DNA from: Streptomyces tanashiensis | Lineage (GTDB): Bacteria; Actinomycetota; Actinomycetes; Streptomycetales; Streptomycetaceae | DNA: 64,000 nucleotides | NCBI RefSeq assembly: GCF_014648895.1 | Contig: NZ_BMRZ01000001.1 | Location: forward strand, 1-64,000 | Direction of reading: 5' to 3' | Shown here: piece after piece, positions 62,083-64,000 of the stretch | Position numbering within the stretch: the stretch's first letter is position 1 | How the letters are laid out: each line of letters starts with the position of its first letter | Position numbers and translations under genes: made by a program | Notes under the pieces: model-generated | Databases searched by the model: none | Seen by the model: the letters and a program-made list of their open reading frames with translations, nothing else | What the model was told of the DNA's origin: nothing

Positions 62083-64000
62083 TCACTGCACGACCTGGCC
62101 CGAGGGGTGGTCCAGGTCGACCTCGGCGGCGATGTCGGCGGGACGGCGCCAGCCGTGCTCGCCGCGGGCGAGGAGCCAGGCGGTGGCCTCGCCGGGCGGC
62201 ATGGCGGCGGCGACCAGCCAGCCCTGGACGGCGTCGCAGCCCAGGTCGCGCAGGCGCTCCCAGGTCTCGTCGTCCTCGACGCCCTCGGCGACGACGAGGA
62301 GCCCGAGCGAGTGGGCGAGGTCGACGGTGCAGCGGACGATCTCGGCGTCCTCGGTGTCGACCGCGAGCCGGGCCACGAACGAGCGGTCGATCTTCAGTTC
62401 GCTGACGGGCAGCCTGCGCAGATGGACGAGGGAGGAGTAGCCGGTGCCGAAGTCGTCGAGGGACATCTTGACGCCGTGGCCGGTGAGGCCGTTCAGCGTG
62501 TCGGCGGCCCGCTGGGGGTCCTCCAGGAGCACGTGCTCGGTTATCTCCAGCTGGAGGGCGCCGGCCGGGACGCCGTGGCGGGCGAGCCGGGCGGCGACGG
62601 CGCCGGCGAAGCCGGGGGTGTGGACGTCGCGGGGCGAGACGTTGACGGCGACCGGGACGTTGAGGCCCTGGGCGCGCCAGCGGGCGACCTGGGCGAGGGC
62701 GGTCTCCAGGACGTACTCGGTGAGGTGGGGCATCAGGCCCGAGGACTCGGCGATGGCGATGAACTCGTCCGGCGGCACCTTGCCGCGCTCGGGGTGGACC
62801 CAGCGGACGAGCGCCTCCAGGCCGGCGACCTGGCCGTCGAAGCGGACCTTCGGCTGGTAGTGGAGTTCGACCTCGCCGGCGTCGAGGGCGCGGCGGAGGT
62901 CGCCGAGGAGGCCGAGCCGGTCGGGCGTGTTGGAGTCGCGCTTGGACTCGTAGACCTCGACGCCGGTGCGGTCGCGCTTGGCCTGGTACATGGCGACGTC
63001 GGCCCGGCGCAGCAGGCCCTCGGCGTCGAGGGCGTGGTCGGGGAAGACGGCGACGCCGGCGCTGGCCTCCAGGACGAGGGTGAGCCCGTCGAGGTCGAGC
63101 GGCGAGGAGAGCTCGGCGACGAGGTGGCGGGCGACCCGCTGGGCGCTGGTGGTGGAGTCGGCGGTGGGCAGCAGGACGGCGAACTCGTCGCCGCCGAGCC
63201 GGGCGGCCTCGGCGCCGCGGGGCAGGGCGAGGCGGAGCCGTTCGGCGATCTGCAGGAGCAGCCGGTCGCCGGCGAGGTGCCCGAGGGTGTCGTTGACGGA
63301 GCGGAAGCGGTCCAGGTCGATCAGGACGAGGGCGGCGCGGGCTCCCTCGCCCTCGGCCTCCTCCAGGGCGTTCCAGGCCCGCTCCAGGAGCCACTGGCGG
63401 TTGGGGAGCCCGGTGAGCGGGTCGCGGAGCTGTTCCTCGGCGCGGGCGCGGGCGATCCAGAGGGTGGAGTCGAGGGCGATGAGGGGGACGGCGAAGAGCG
63501 GCAGGAGGATCGGCCGGGTGGCGGCGACGACGCAGATGAGCGGGGCGATGCCGAGGAGGGCGACGGCGACGAGGCCCTGCCGGAGGAGGGCGGTGCGGGC
63601 GATGGTGGGCAGTCCGCGGCCCTGGGGTGCGAGCGTGTACCACAGGAGGAGGCGGGTGACCACGAGGTAGGTGCCCGCGGCGAGGACGACTTCCGGGAGG
63701 TCCCCGATCGTCCAGTCGAGGGGCCGCCAGGGCTGTTCGACCGTCGGTACGTCTCCGAAGGCGGCGAGGACGAGGGCGGCGGCGCCGACCCCGAGGATGT
63801 CGGCGGCGCCGTGCTGCAGGCCCTGGCGCCAGCGGTGCCGGCGGGCGGCGCCGACGAGGGCGACGACGGTGAGCGAGACGAGTCCCGCGGGCACCCAGCC
63901 GTACAGCAGGAGGACGGCGAGGGTGAGGGCGGCGCCGGAGCCGGTGCCGCCCCACCAGCGGTCCCGGCCGAGGGCGACCAGGTGGCCGACGATGAGGCCG
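62083..64000 (-). CDS. rmdB: membrane GGDEF-EAL c-di-GMP protein, RmdB-like (5' end outside window)
   Basis: About 639 residues are visible; the frame stays open to the right edge, so the N terminus is missing. Five or more transmembrane helices (64000-63460) precede a GGDEF domain with intact RLGGDEFAVLL and an EAL domain with all the usual motifs: LEALVRW, VNVSPRD, EITEHVL, LDDFGTGYSSL, ELKIDRSF, VAEGVED and QGWLVA. It should therefore be able to hydrolyse c-di-GMP, in contrast to the cdgF-like protein. In Streptomyces, RmdB, located near gatC by my recollection, controls the timing of development. Confidence 0.88.
   Translation of the reverse strand, partial: GLIVGHLVALGRDRWWGGTGSGAALTLAVLLLYGWVPAGLVSLTVVALVGAARRHRWRQGLQHGAADILGVGAAALVLAAFGDVPTVEQPWRPLDWTIGDLPEVVLAAGTYLVVTRLLLWYTLAPQGRGLPTIARTALLRQGLVAVALLGIAPLICVVAATRPILLPLFAVPLIALDSTLWIARARAEEQLRDPLTGLPNRQWLLERAWNALEEAEGEGARAALVLIDLDRFRSVNDTLGHLAGDRLLLQIAERLRLALPRGAEAARLGGDEFAVLLPTADSTTSAQRVARHLVAELSSPLDLDGLTLVLEASAGVAVFPDHALDAEGLLRRADVAMYQAKRDRTGVEVYESKRDSNTPDRLGLLGDLRRALDAGEVELHYQPKVRFDGQVAGLEALVRWVHPERGKVPPDEFIAIAESSGLMPHLTEYVLETALAQVARWRAQGLNVPVAVNVSPRDVHTPGFAGAVAARLARHGVPAGALQLEITEHVLLEDPQRAADTLNGLTGHGVKMSLDDFGTGYSSLVHLRRLPVSELKIDRSFVARLAVDTEDAEIVRCTVDLAHSLGLLVVAEGVEDDETWERLRDLGCDAVQGWLVAAAMPPGEATAWLLARGEHGWRRPADIAAEVDLDHPSGQVVQ

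Overview
The window is chromosomal DNA of a Streptomyces-type actinomycete. The evidence is the very high GC content, strong GC bias at third codon positions with long antisense open frames opposite most genes, only two TTA codons in the whole window, many GTG/TTG starts, and a gene complement (two transmembrane GGDEF/EAL proteins, LAL-type LuxR regulator, AccB-type carboxyltransferase, second DnaN-like clamp) typical of the genus. From memory, the order accB-type, cimA, urease, ilvE, leuB, putBA, serA, ilvCNB, cdgF, LAL regulator, gatBAC, rmdB resembles the conserved core of the Streptomyces coelicolor chromosome; I could not verify this by search. I saw no insertion sequence, prophage, CRISPR array, rRNA or tRNA.

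Layout. 1-258: start of an acyl-CoA carboxylase beta subunit, running off the left edge. 412-7330: a secreted glycan-degrading module (PL8 lyase, GH101 endo-alpha-N-acetylgalactosaminidase) and a small secreted protein with a Hedgehog/DD-peptidase-like zinc motif. 7566-12914: YceI protein, two uncharacterised membrane proteins, a serine beta-lactamase-like hydrolase and a DnaN paralogue. 12967-14807: cimA with a leader peptide and attenuator. 14866-20446: MHS-family permease, TetR regulator, agmatine deiminase and a two-gene urease (UreA-UreB fusion plus UreC), facing an NCS1 permease (20596-22020) across a region with three copies of one operator-like repeat. 22024-24414: ilvE and leuB. 25107-27936: PadR and its partner, an AAC(2')-like acetyltransferase, an alpha/beta hydrolase and a small protein. 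28062-31955: proline catabolism (putB-pruA) with a divergent PucR/CdaR-type regulator. 31993-34908: tandem DUF1266-like genes and a TetR regulator. 34985-40534: serA, then ilvB-ilvN-ilvC behind a leader peptide and attenuator. 40593-43709: cdgF-like c-di-GMP protein. 43879-47530: two oxidoreductases, a lipoprotein sugar dehydrogenase and a small protein. 47414-50666: LAL regulator and a 62-residue protein. 50827-57551: membrane protein, GNAT enzyme, MMPL exporter, Tat-exported phospholipase C and an anchored protein. 57674-58350: a broken Ser/Thr kinase-lectin gene. 58424-61989: gatC-gatA-small gene-gatB. 62083-64000: rmdB-like c-di-GMP protein, cut by the right edge.

How the genes work together. 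The main theme is branched-chain amino acid supply. cimA makes the citramalate route to 2-oxobutyrate, ilvB/ilvN/ilvC and leuB supply the branched pathway, and ilvE performs the final transamination. Two of these transcripts start with a 13-codon leader peptide followed by a terminator hairpin with a U tract: Ile-Ile for cimA, Ile-Leu-Val-Leu for ilvB. This indicates translation-coupled attenuation. Nitrogen scavenging (urease, agmatine deiminase, NCS1 permease, proline oxidation) and extracellular degradation (PL8, GH101, phospholipase C) are the accessory themes. Many genes appear to be transcribed as leaderless mRNAs, with a TANNNT-like -10 hexamer six or seven bases before the start codon.
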